From contig JADZBJ010000466.1 of assembly GCA_020852155.1 (NCBI GenBank), positions 1 through 10,885 of the forward strand: a stretch of DNA of 10,885 nt, written 5' to 3'. Positions 1 through 5,248 of the stretch are shown here, piece by piece. The notes beneath the pieces were generated by a model. It saw only the letters and a list, made by a program, of their open reading frames with translations, was not told the DNA's origin and ran no database searches. Each line of letters opens with the position of its first letter. The stretch's first letter is position 1. Both the position numbers and the translations under genes were made by a program. The stretch comes from Saprospiraceae bacterium. GTDB taxonomy: Bacteria; Bacteroidota; Bacteroidia; Chitinophagales; Saprospiraceae.

Positions 1-431
1 TCATTCTTCTGCTTCTTGTCGCCCTGCTGGGCCAGACTGTCGTCGCCACAGCCCAAAACAGCGCAACACAACCCGTCAATGACGCCGCTATCCGCACGGC
101 AACCGAGGCATTGACCACCAAATACAACCTGAATGCAGATCAGGCCAAACAGATGTACACCATCCTGACGCGCAAGGAACGCAACCTGACAGAAATTGAA
201 ATTTATCGCACTTCGGATGTCGCTAAATACAACCTCAAACTTCGCTCCATCCAGGATGGCACCATGCGCAGCATTCGTCAGATATTGCACAATCGCACGC
301 AGGTAGAAATCTGGAGCAAAACGCAGCGCGATACACGCAACCAGCGCGCGGCAAAACACAAGGAAATGTTGTCGCAAGGCGCTTCAAAAGACGCTATTAC
401 AAGCGCTGAATTAGCCATTTTCGCAGAATAA
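1..431 (+). CDS. Small exported protein, 5' end outside window
   Basis: The reading frame is open from the first complete codon at position 3 and encodes 142 visible residues before TAA at 429-431. The true start lies upstream of the window. The visible N-terminus is a hydrophobic run (ILLLLVALLG) followed by a polar stretch with a plausible cleavage point near ATAQ-N, which is the core and end of a signal peptide. A TTG at 111 is in frame but would discard the signal peptide, so it is not the start. The mature part is short, rich in Lys, Arg and Gln and probably all helical (LNADQAKQMYTILTRKER, then several amphipathic stretches). It loosely resembles small periplasmic helical proteins of the Spy/CpxP type, but I see no diagnostic LTxxQ motif and assign no function. 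The NUDIX gene starts 22 bases downstream on the same strand, so the two may be co-transcribed. Confidence 0.75.
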   Translation, partial: ILLLLVALLGQTVVATAQNSATQPVNDAAIRTATEALTTKYNLNADQAKQMYTILTRKERNLTEIEIYRTSDVAKYNLKLRSIQDGTMRSIRQILHNRTQVEIWSKTQRDTRNQRAAKHKEMLSQGASKDAITSAELAIFAE

Positions 432-453
432 TCCCAACTGTCAATTCCCGTTT

Positions 454-918
454 ATGCTCACGTTTGCCGTCAGGCTAATCCTGGAAAACTACCTCGGACA
501 TTTGTTGTTTCTTCGTCAAACCAAAAGTAACGGAGGGCAATATACCCTCGTCGGTGGCACCGTTGAAGACCATGAATTCGCGCGCGAAGCACTGGCCCGC
601 GAAGCCTCCGAAGAAGCCGGTATTGAGGTCAATCCGGCCGATTTGCAACTTGTGCATGTGATGCACCGGCACAAACTGAAAAAGAACGAGGTTTCGCTGG
701 TATTATATTTTAAAACAACGCAATACAGGGGAATGCCCGGTTCGCTGGAGCCTAAAAAATTCGCTGATGTAGCCTGGCTAAATCCCGACCAACTGCCTGA
801 AGAAGTATCAAAAGCCAACCGGCATGTACTCCGGCAAATAAGATCCAACTTGATCTATTCCGAATTCCCGACCAAGACCAAAATCCTGGCATTCTGGGAA
901 CAATTCGGAATGCATTGA
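454..918 (+). CDS. NUDIX hydrolase
   Basis: A 154-residue protein with a complete Nudix box, G-x5-E-x7-RE-U-x-EE-x-G-U. G35, E41, R49-E50, E53-E54, G56 and I57 all fall at the required spacing. The family hydrolyses nucleoside diphosphates linked to another group X, using Mg2+ or Mn2+ held by the glutamates of the box. The domain covers nearly the whole protein, which is normal for a stand-alone cytoplasmic Nudix enzyme. No extra domain narrows the substrate; housecleaning of oxidised nucleotides or ADP-sugar hydrolysis are both possible. The ATG at 454 is the first in frame and places strand one of the fold (FAVRLILEN) at the N-terminus. There is no Shine-Dalgarno sequence, as expected in Bacteroidota. 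The gene is followed by an octamer repeat array that may end its transcript. Confidence 0.93.
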   Translation: MLTFAVRLILENYLGHLLFLRQTKSNGGQYTLVGGTVEDHEFAREALAREASEEAGIEVNPADLQLVHVMHRHKLKKNEVSLVLYFKTTQYRGMPGSLEPKKFADVAWLNPDQLPEEVSKANRHVLRQIRSNLIYSEFPTKTKILAFWEQFGMH

Positions 919-1127
919 TTTTTTGTTTTTTGGTGATTTGTTGAATTGGCTATTTGGTTATTTGTTTTTTTGGGTTATTTGTTGAATTGGTGATTTGGTT
1001 ATTTCACAATTTAAACTAACAATAAAACATCTTACCAACAATTCAACAAATAACCAGTTCAACAAATAACCAAATCCAACAAAGCACCAATTCAACAAAC
1101 AACCAGTTCAACAACTACACATATAAA
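919..1127. repeat. Two-armed phased octamer array
   Basis: The whole gap between the NUDIX and DUF3127 genes is made of degenerate 8-nt words. The left arm (932-1004) reads GGTGATTT, GTTGAATT, GGCTATTT, GGTTATTT, GTTTTTTT, a 9-nt GGGTTATTT, GTTGAATT, GGTGATTT, GGTTATTT with no bases between units. The right arm (1040-1120) is the complement type: AATTCAAC, AAATAACC, AGTTCAAC, AAATAACC, a 9-nt AAATCCAAC, AAAGCACC, AATTCAAC, AAACAACC, AGTTCAAC, AACTACAC. Units 972-1004 pair in order with 1064-1104 apart from one extra right-hand unit (1072-1080) and two mismatches. The spacer 1005-1039 is AT-rich. A transcript through it could fold into a long hairpin. I see no gene or clear promoter in it. Confidence 0.9.
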
Positions 1128-1532
1128 ATGGCATTCGAAGTAGAAGGCAAACTGCACCGGGTTTTTCAAACCGAGTCAAAATCTCAAAGTTTTCAAACCC
1201 GCGAATTCGTATTGGAAATTCCGGATGGCAATTATCCGCAATTGATCAAATTTCAGGCGGTACAGGACCGCTGCCGTTTGCTGGATGATTACAGCGAAGG
1301 CGAAATGGTAAAGGTTTCCTTCGACTTGCGCGGCCGCGAATGGAATGGAAAATACCTCACCAACCTGAATGCCTGGCGCATCGAACGGGCTGGCGAAGGC
1401 GGCGGCAACAGTAACAACGGTGGTGGTAATACCCGCAATACTCCGGCGCGCAGTGAGGAAAATTTCCCAAGCGACCCGTTCCCGAATTACAACGATGCTC
1501 CTCCAATGGAGACGAATGATTTGCCGTTTTAA
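1128..1532 (+). CDS. DUF3127 OB-fold protein with SSB-like C-terminal tip
   Basis: A 134-residue protein. Residues 1-88 match the DUF3127 pattern common in Bacteroidota: an N-terminal EVEGKLHRVFQTES strand pair, then REFVLEI, then FQAVQDRCRLLDDYSEGEMVKVSF, then LRGREWNGKYLTNLNAWRIE. This is an OB-fold like that of single-stranded DNA-binding proteins. A Gly/Asn-rich linker (about 89-118) follows, and the protein ends in METNDLPF. That ending resembles the acidic tip with terminal Pro-Phe by which bacterial SSB recruits repair proteins. I infer a nucleic-acid-binding role; no specific function has been assigned to DUF3127 that I can name. The ATG at 1128 begins 7 bases after the last octamer of the upstream array, so the leader is largely repeat sequence. 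The TAA stop abuts the next array. Confidence 0.88.
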   Translation: MAFEVEGKLHRVFQTESKSQSFQTREFVLEIPDGNYPQLIKFQAVQDRCRLLDDYSEGEMVKVSFDLRGREWNGKYLTNLNAWRIERAGEGGGNSNNGGGNTRNTPARSEENFPSDPFPNYNDAPPMETNDLPF

Positions 1533-1538
1533 TGAATT

Positions 1539-1600
1539 GGTTATTTGGTTATTCGTTTATTTGGGTAAATTCTAAAAATAAACGAATAACCAAATCCTTG
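1539..1600. terminator. Perfect 20-bp hairpin of octamer units between convergent genes
   Basis: Bases 1543-1562 and 1576-1595 are exact reverse complements over 20 bp, with a 13-nt loop. The left arm consists of units GGTTATTT, GGTTATTC and GTTTATTT (1539-1562), so this is a short version of the octamer arrays elsewhere in the window. It lies between the stop codons of the DUF3127 gene and the convergent gene at 1602, where a bidirectional terminator would be expected. It has AT-rich arms and no GC-rich stem plus clean T-run, so it is not a textbook intrinsic terminator; the terminator role is inferred from position and pairing. Confidence 0.55.
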
Positions 1601-1601
1601 A

Positions 1602-2021
1602 TCATGCATTCGTAAAAAAGTGAATTATAGCAACTGCGGAAAATAGCCTCGAAGCGATTTTCTTGACCTCCTCTGCCAGTTCATAAACTTCCATGTAATT
1701 TTTCTCATTTTCAAAGAAGCCTTTTTTATTTGCCTTTACATGTAAACTATTGGCTTTTGCACGCATTAATGTCAATTTCGCTTTCATTACATCATCATAC
1801 AAACGCCCCTCTTCTTCTTTTTTCTTTTGCAAGTCAATCAATCTATTTTGCAAATCGTAAAGTGTATTAGCCGTATTCCTGAAAATATTTTCATCAATCT
1901 TAAAGGTAATGTCGTCAAAAGCAAAAAGGTCTGTGTACAACTGATTGAGCTTTTCCCTGTCAGTGTCTAATGCCTTTTTAATGGGCCTTTTTACAACCTT
2001 ATCCTTTTTCTTTTCGGTCAT
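1602..2021 (-). CDS. Hypothetical helical protein, second gene of AT-rich pair
   Basis: A 139-residue protein I do not recognise. It begins with a strongly basic segment (MTEKKKDKVVKRPIKKAL), then a mixed acidic region. From about residue 50 to 100 it is a long charged helix with coiled-coil character (NTLYDLQNRLIDLQKKKEEE). The C-terminal twenty residues are more hydrophobic (LFSAVAIIHFFTNA). There is no signal peptide, catalytic motif or metal site. It starts with ATG 9 bases after the stop of the gene at 2031-2549, so the two are almost certainly co-transcribed and may form a complex. The coding DNA is much more AT-rich than neighbouring genes (line 1741-1800 has 20 G+C of 60). Its stop lies 6 bases from the hairpin at 1576-1595. 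Confidence 0.75.
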   Translation of the reverse strand: MTEKKKDKVVKRPIKKALDTDREKLNQLYTDLFAFDDITFKIDENIFRNTANTLYDLQNRLIDLQKKKEEEGRLYDDVMKAKLTLMRAKANSLHVKANKKGFFENEKNYMEVYELAEEVKKIASRLFSAVAIIHFFTNA

Positions 2022-2030
2022 AAAATGAAT

Positions 2031-2549
2031 TCAAGACTGCTGCAAATCGCTTAAAATCTGCTGAAGTATTCCCAAATTTTTGATCAATTCAGTCAATACT
2101 CGCTGTAGTACTGCTCCTTCTTCTCTTAAAAATTTCGCTTTAGACTTTATCAAATCTTCCATCTTTGCTGGAAGATTATGAACTTTCCCTTGTGCTGAAA
2201 TACTTGCATCTAGTGTTCTTTTTGATGAACGTAGAATGTAATCATATTTTGAGTCATATTTTTTAGCAGATTCAACTAAATCTGAAGTTATAGACTTAAT
2301 TATTGAGGTATATTTGATGTAGTCGCCCGCAAACTCTGCAGAAGTGGGTGACAAATCATCTAAATTGTTTTTAACTTGTAATAAAAGCAAACTTACATAT
2401 CTAAGATGTGATGGGTTTTCCAGAGGGCACTCAGGATGATTTTCGTACATGTATTGTCTAAATTCGCGATTCACTAGCATCTTTTCAAAGGATAATGAAA
2501 AAAAATCTTCAGAACGAAGGTGGTCGGCATTTAAAATTTCTGACAGCAC
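2031..2549 (-). CDS. Hypothetical helical protein, first gene of AT-rich pair
   Basis: A 172-residue protein with no family I can name. It is soluble and predominantly helical. The N-terminal half has aromatic and acidic residues (EDFFSLSFEKMLVNREFRQYMYENHPECP). The C-terminal half carries amphipathic repeats ending in a Leu/Ile-rich, probably coiled-coil stretch (LTELIKNLGILQQILSDLQQ). No transmembrane segment or enzymatic motif is visible. GTG at 2547-2549 is the only usual start codon between the upstream in-frame stop and residue 24; an ATG at 2478-2480 would give a 149-residue form. A TATTTTTG word (2549-2556, minus strand) overlaps the GTG, and if it were a real -7 box the shorter form would be favoured, but I find no matching -33 element. 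Sampled lines give 22 of 60 G+C, against 30-34 of 60 in nearby genes, which suggests transfer. Confidence 0.72.
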   Translation of the reverse strand: MLSEILNADHLRSEDFFSLSFEKMLVNREFRQYMYENHPECPLENPSHLRYVSLLLLQVKNNLDDLSPTSAEFAGDYIKYTSIIKSITSDLVESAKKYDSKYDYILRSSKRTLDASISAQGKVHNLPAKMEDLIKSKAKFLREEGAVLQRVLTELIKNLGILQQILSDLQQS

Positions 2550-2671
2550 AAAAATAACAATTTGTTTTAAATAAAAATTTATCTAATGCGAATTTACAAA
2601 AAAAAATCAATTGCCGGGAATAAGGTCCTTACATAGATGGCCTTTTGAATGTTGTAATTCCAGATTTCTAA

Positions 2672-2778
2672 GTTACTGGTTGATTTGTTGAACTGGTTAT
2701 TTGTGGATTTGCAGCAATACAATAGCATTCAAATAACCAAATAACCAATTCAACAAATAACCAATTCAACAATTCCTC
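2672..2778. repeat. Two-armed phased octamer array overlapping the esterase stop
   Basis: Left-type units are GGTTGATTT (9 nt, 2678-2686), GTTGAACT, GGTTATTT and GTGGATTT (to 2710). Right-type units, all exactly 8 nt, are AAATAACC twice, AATTCAAC, AAATAACC, AATTCAAC and AATTCCTC (2731-2778). The left arm can pair with 2739-2763 with few mismatches. The esterase stop codon (2777-2779, minus strand) overlaps the last unit, so the array begins inside that gene's end. It also lies upstream of the 2031-2549 gene. The other part of this gap, 2550-2671, is plain AT-rich sequence with no recognised element. Confidence 0.88.
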
Positions 2779-4210
2779 AATTCTTAAAAAACCTGAACGA
2801 CTGCGAGCGACCGTTGGGGAGCGTGGCTTTGAGCAAATACAGACCCATCGGCAGTTCATCCACCATCAGGGCGTCGCGCAGGCGATGATTCACATTGCGC
2901 ACACGGACGCCGGCAGCATTGAAAATCTGAACGTTAACCCGTTGCGACGCTTTTTCCCAACCGCTGAATCTGATTCGATCAGTAGCTGGATTTGGAAAAA
3001 TCTGAAGATTACCTTCAAAAGACTCCGCATCAGGATTGGTGGCATTTACACCTGAAAACAACCACTGATAAGCCGCACCAAACTCCCGGCGCCAAAACCA
3101 CTCCGAGTGTGCGCCATCGGCTTTCACCACAAAATTTTTCTCTCCGGGCAAAAAACCAGCGGTGTTCATGGCCGCCGACACGTCCTGCATGTCTTCGACG
3201 ACATAATTGCTCTGGTTTCCATCGCCTTCCTCATCTGCGCCGGACATAAAATAAACCCGCACATCACCTTCCTTGGTGTTGGTGGCCACATGTGTCGCAG
3301 AACTCTGCCCGGCAAACCAAAAAGCCGGACTGAATATACCTGCTTTTGAAAACACGTCCTGGCGTTCGGCCAGGGCATACATCGAAATCAATCCGCCCAT
3401 GCTGCTCCCCATGATGCCTGTCGCCTGACGGCCCGGCAGTGTGCGATAATGCGAATCAATATGCGGCTTGAGGGTGTTGACAATAAAATCAACGTATTCA
3501 TCGCCCAGACCGCCGCCGTAAGCCGGGTTGACCCAGGGTGAATATTCATTAATACGTTCGCCGCCGCCATTGTCAATGCCGACCACGATGCAGCCAAAAT
3601 TGCCCTGCTGATGCAGTTGATTCAGTGTTTCATCTACTTCCCATTCGCCGAAGGGCGCTGTACTGGCATCAAACAGGTTTTGTCCGTCGTGCATGTACAA
3701 TACCGGATAACGCTTGTTAGACGTCGTGTAATCCGGCGGCAGGTAAAGCATAATACGGCGATTGCGATTCAATTGAGGCATATAAAATGCCGGATCCATG
3801 ACCTGCACATTCGGAGCCGCCGTACCGCCTACGCCGGTGCCGCCCAGGTCTTCCCAACTTAAAATGCTCAGGTCGAGCGTGGTTGGCTGGCCGTTGTATT
3901 GATAGGTGCGATCGGGCAAAAATCCGCCCGTTGCGTTGCCTTCAACGGTAGCCCAACTACCCCTGGTGAATTTGAATTTCACCTCGCCCACCGCAGGCGT
4001 CAGGGTAATGCTGTAGGTTCCCTGTCCGGTTGAGGTCATGATTTTGGTCGGATCAGTCGGGTTCGAGTTGTTGAAAGTGCCAACGATATAAATATTGGCA
4101 TTGGCTGGCGTGTTGGAAGGGATGGATGTGAGTTTGATGGTTAATTGCGCAAAAAGTGTCGGAGCGCACAGCAAAGCCCATAAAAGGCTTGTAAATCGGT
4201 TAAAATTCAT
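2777..4210 (-). CDS. Secreted alpha/beta-hydrolase esterase with CBM-like N-domain and T9SS sorting domain
   Basis: A 477-residue multidomain protein. Residues 1-21 form a signal peptide (SLLWALLCAPTLFAQ). Residues 22-115 resemble a starch-binding type beta-sandwich of the CBM20/CBM48 kind (GTFNNSNP, then VKFKFTRGSWATVEGN). Residues 135-387 are a putative-esterase (PF00756-type) alpha/beta-hydrolase: RRIMLYLPPDY, YPVLYMHDGQNLF, the nucleophile elbow G268-S-S270-M-G272, a likely acid at D326 and the catalytic His at H368 (GAHSEWFW). Residues 402-477 are a type IX secretion C-terminal sorting domain (IFPNPATDRI, MGLYLLKA, final FRFFKN). The family includes feruloyl and acetyl-xylan esterases and enterochelin esterases. 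With this layout I infer a cell-surface or released carbohydrate esterase; the exact substrate is open. It is divergent from hsp20 and its start codon abuts a heptamer array. Confidence 0.88.
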   Translation of the reverse strand: MNFNRFTSLLWALLCAPTLFAQLTIKLTSIPSNTPANANIYIVGTFNNSNPTDPTKIMTSTGQGTYSITLTPAVGEVKFKFTRGSWATVEGNATGGFLPDRTYQYNGQPTTLDLSILSWEDLGGTGVGGTAAPNVQVMDPAFYMPQLNRNRRIMLYLPPDYTTSNKRYPVLYMHDGQNLFDASTAPFGEWEVDETLNQLHQQGNFGCIVVGIDNGGGERINEYSPWVNPAYGGGLGDEYVDFIVNTLKPHIDSHYRTLPGRQATGIMGSSMGGLISMYALAERQDVFSKAGIFSPAFWFAGQSSATHVATNTKEGDVRVYFMSGADEEGDGNQSNYVVEDMQDVSAAMNTAGFLPGEKNFVVKADGAHSEWFWRREFGAAYQWLFSGVNATNPDAESFEGNLQIFPNPATDRIRFSGWEKASQRVNVQIFNAAGVRVRNVNHRLRDALMVDELPMGLYLLKATLPNGRSQSFRFFKN

Positions 4211-4280
4211 GATGAAAGGTAAATGGTTGGTGGTAAACGGTTAGTGATTAGAGGTGAGTGATTGGAGGTTAAAGGTTAGA
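4211..4280. repeat. Ten-unit phased heptamer array
   Basis: Directly against the esterase start codon lie ten consecutive 7-nt words, each beginning with G and with no bases between them: GATGAAA, GGTAAAT, GGTTGGT, GGTAAAC, GGTTAGT, GATTAGA, GGTGAGT, GATTGGA, GGTTAAA, GGTTAGA. The consensus is close to GGTTAGT. Unlike the octamer arrays it has only one arm, apart from a faint counterpart ATCACTCATT at 4454-4463 just before hsp20. It would form the untranslated leader of the esterase mRNA if transcription starts further out. Confidence 0.8.
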
Positions 4281-4283
4281 AAA

Positions 4284-4340
4284 TGCCATTTTGACAGCAC
4301 CAATTAAAGTTTAATGCCATTTTGGCATTTCATATTTTTC
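4284..4340 (+). promoter_or_regulatory. Candidate operator pair and promoter for hsp20
   Basis: The 13-mer TGCCATTTTGACA (4284-4296) and the palindromic TGCCATTTTGGCA (4315-4327, arms TGCCA/TGGCA) are identical except for one base. They lie 31 bp apart, about three helical turns, so they face the same side of DNA. A -7-like TATTTTTC (4333-4340; Bacteroidota consensus TAnnTTTG, one mismatch) follows the second copy, and TTTA (4310-4313) sits 19 bp before it as a weak -33. The second site would then lie inside the promoter, as expected for a repressor operator. It is not the CIRCE sequence. The regulator is unknown and the assignment is inferred. Confidence 0.4.
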
Positions 4341-4397
4341 AAATTCGGTCAAAAAGACTGATTTCGGGCAATGGAACGCAGATTGTATGAAGAGGAA

Positions 4398-4435
4398 TGT
4401 CCGCCGACGCAAAGGTCTGATAAATGTGGCGGATA
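4398..4435 (+). other. Stem-loop in presumed hsp20 leader
   Basis: TCCGCC (4400-4405) pairs exactly with GGCGGA (4428-4433). Flanking pairs 4398-4435 and 4399-4434 (the latter G-U) and an inner G-U extend the stem to about nine or ten pairs around a 20-nt loop. It stands out as GC-rich in an otherwise AT-rich leader. Its position 44 bases before the hsp20 start allows an mRNA structural role, but it does not cover the start codon. Confidence 0.35.
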
Positions 4436-4478
4436 GTTTTCACAACCATTTACATCACTCATTCAAATCTTAAAAAAT

Positions 4479-4925
4479 ATGACAAGCGTAGTAAAATTCC
4501 AGCCCTTCCCCGCAACCAAAGTTTTTGCCAACGGTTTACTGGATGAGTTCTTTAATCGCGGTCTGAACGAATTTATTGGCCAGGACGCCATCACTTCGCA
4601 TCCGGCGGCCAACGTCACAGAAACGGCTGAAGCATTCAAGATCGAGCTGGCAGCACCTGGTTTTGACAAGCAGCATTTCTCGCTGAACATTGACAAAGAT
4701 CAGTTGATTATTGCTGCTGAACGCGGTACCAAAAACGAAAAGGAAACGGCTGAAAAATTCCTTCGCCGTGAATTCCGATACGAAACTTTCAAACGCGCAT
4801 TCAAACTGCCACAAATCGTGAACCAGGAAGGCATTGCCGCTGTTTATGAAAATGGCATTCTGAGCGTAACGTTGCCTAAAAAAGAAGAAGCCAAACCGGT
4901 TGTACGCACTATTGAAATAGGCTAA
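4479..4925 (+). CDS. hsp20: Small heat shock protein, Hsp20/alpha-crystallin family
   Basis: A 148-residue ATP-independent holdase chaperone that binds unfolding proteins and forms cytoplasmic oligomers. The alpha-crystallin domain runs from about residue 43 to 135, with PAANVTETAEAFKIELAAPGF at its start, the LRREFRYETFKRAFKLP segment, and the signature A121-x-Y-x-N125-G126-I-L128 followed by SVTLPK. The C-terminal IxI anchoring motif is present as I145-E-I147. The N-terminal region contains DEFFNRGLNEF, typical of the variable oligomerisation arm. Length is normal for the family. The ATG at 4479 follows an AT-rich stretch with no Shine-Dalgarno sequence. The gene appears to be a single-gene unit: candidate operators lie upstream (4284-4327) and a strong terminator downstream (4996-5030). 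Confidence 0.95.
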   Translation: MTSVVKFQPFPATKVFANGLLDEFFNRGLNEFIGQDAITSHPAANVTETAEAFKIELAAPGFDKQHFSLNIDKDQLIIAAERGTKNEKETAEKFLRREFRYETFKRAFKLPQIVNQEGIAAVYENGILSVTLPKKEEAKPVVRTIEIG

Positions 4926-4995
4926 ACCGGGAATCAGGCAACACAACAACTTGATTTTCATAAGGTTAGTTAATAGGGTTTTAGGTGTTTTCATT

Positions 4996-5030
4996 GAGCC
5001 GGGGCAGTAATGTCCCGGCTCTCTATTTTT
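4996..5030 (+). terminator. Rho-independent terminator after hsp20
   Basis: GAGCCGGG (4996-5003) pairs perfectly with CCCGGCTC (5014-5021). Three further pairs (5004-5006 with 5011-5013, one of them G-U) close on a GTAA tetraloop, giving an 11-bp stem. The stem is followed by CTCTATTTTTA. It is the only conventional GC-rich intrinsic terminator in the window, 70 bases after the hsp20 stop. Confidence 0.88.
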
Positions 5031-5248
5031 ATGCACCAAGCTATTCAATGCCAATTTTCAAGGATAGAGTACGCGCAAATACTTACATTTGGGCACGTAT
5101 TGACCCGTTTTAAATGTCAAACCGAAATTGGCAATCGCAGCATTAACAGATTCAATACAAAGTGACCTCAAACAACGCGCGTCTGTAAAGCCTTGAAAAT
5201 CAGGATATTTAATCCTGAAAACCTTCAAAATCAGGATACATATTTGCC
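5031..5248 (+). promoter_or_regulatory. Upstream region of the PorE-like gene: TAnnTTTG word and 17-bp direct repeats
   Basis: TACATTTG at 5084-5091 is an exact match to the Bacteroidota -7 consensus TAnnTTTG, but no TTTG lies at the right distance upstream, so the promoter is uncertain. Nearer the gene, the 17-mer at 5191-5207 recurs at 5222-5238 with one difference (CCTTGAAAATCAGGATA against CCTTCAAAATCAGGATA), spaced by 31 bp. Between them an inverted ATCCTGA (5212-5218) pairs with TCAGGAT (5200-5206) around a 5-nt loop. This cluster ends 11 bases before the start codon and could be an operator or a leader structure. I see no gene in this stretch. Confidence 0.4.

Noticed and set aside
111..431. 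Start of the first gene at the TTG at 111
   Set aside because: The frame is open to the window edge and encodes a signal peptide upstream, so the real start is outside the window.
919..1127. CRISPR array
   Set aside because: The units are 8 nt, contiguous and without spacers, and no cas genes are present.
2549..2556. TATTTTTG as promoter of the 172-residue gene
   Set aside because: It matches the -7 consensus but overlaps the GTG start and has no TTTG at the expected distance, and such words are common by chance in AT-rich DNA.
2668..2859. A 63-residue minus-strand ORF with the peptide NWLFVELVIWLFE
   Set aside because: The hydrophobic peptide is a translation of the octamer array and the rest is an out-of-frame reading of the esterase end. 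The period of 8 also changes frame every unit, so the array does not encode protein.
5050..5132. 8-bp inverted repeat GCCAATTT/AAATTGGC
   Set aside because: The arms are 67 bases apart and short; this is expected by chance in AT-rich sequence.
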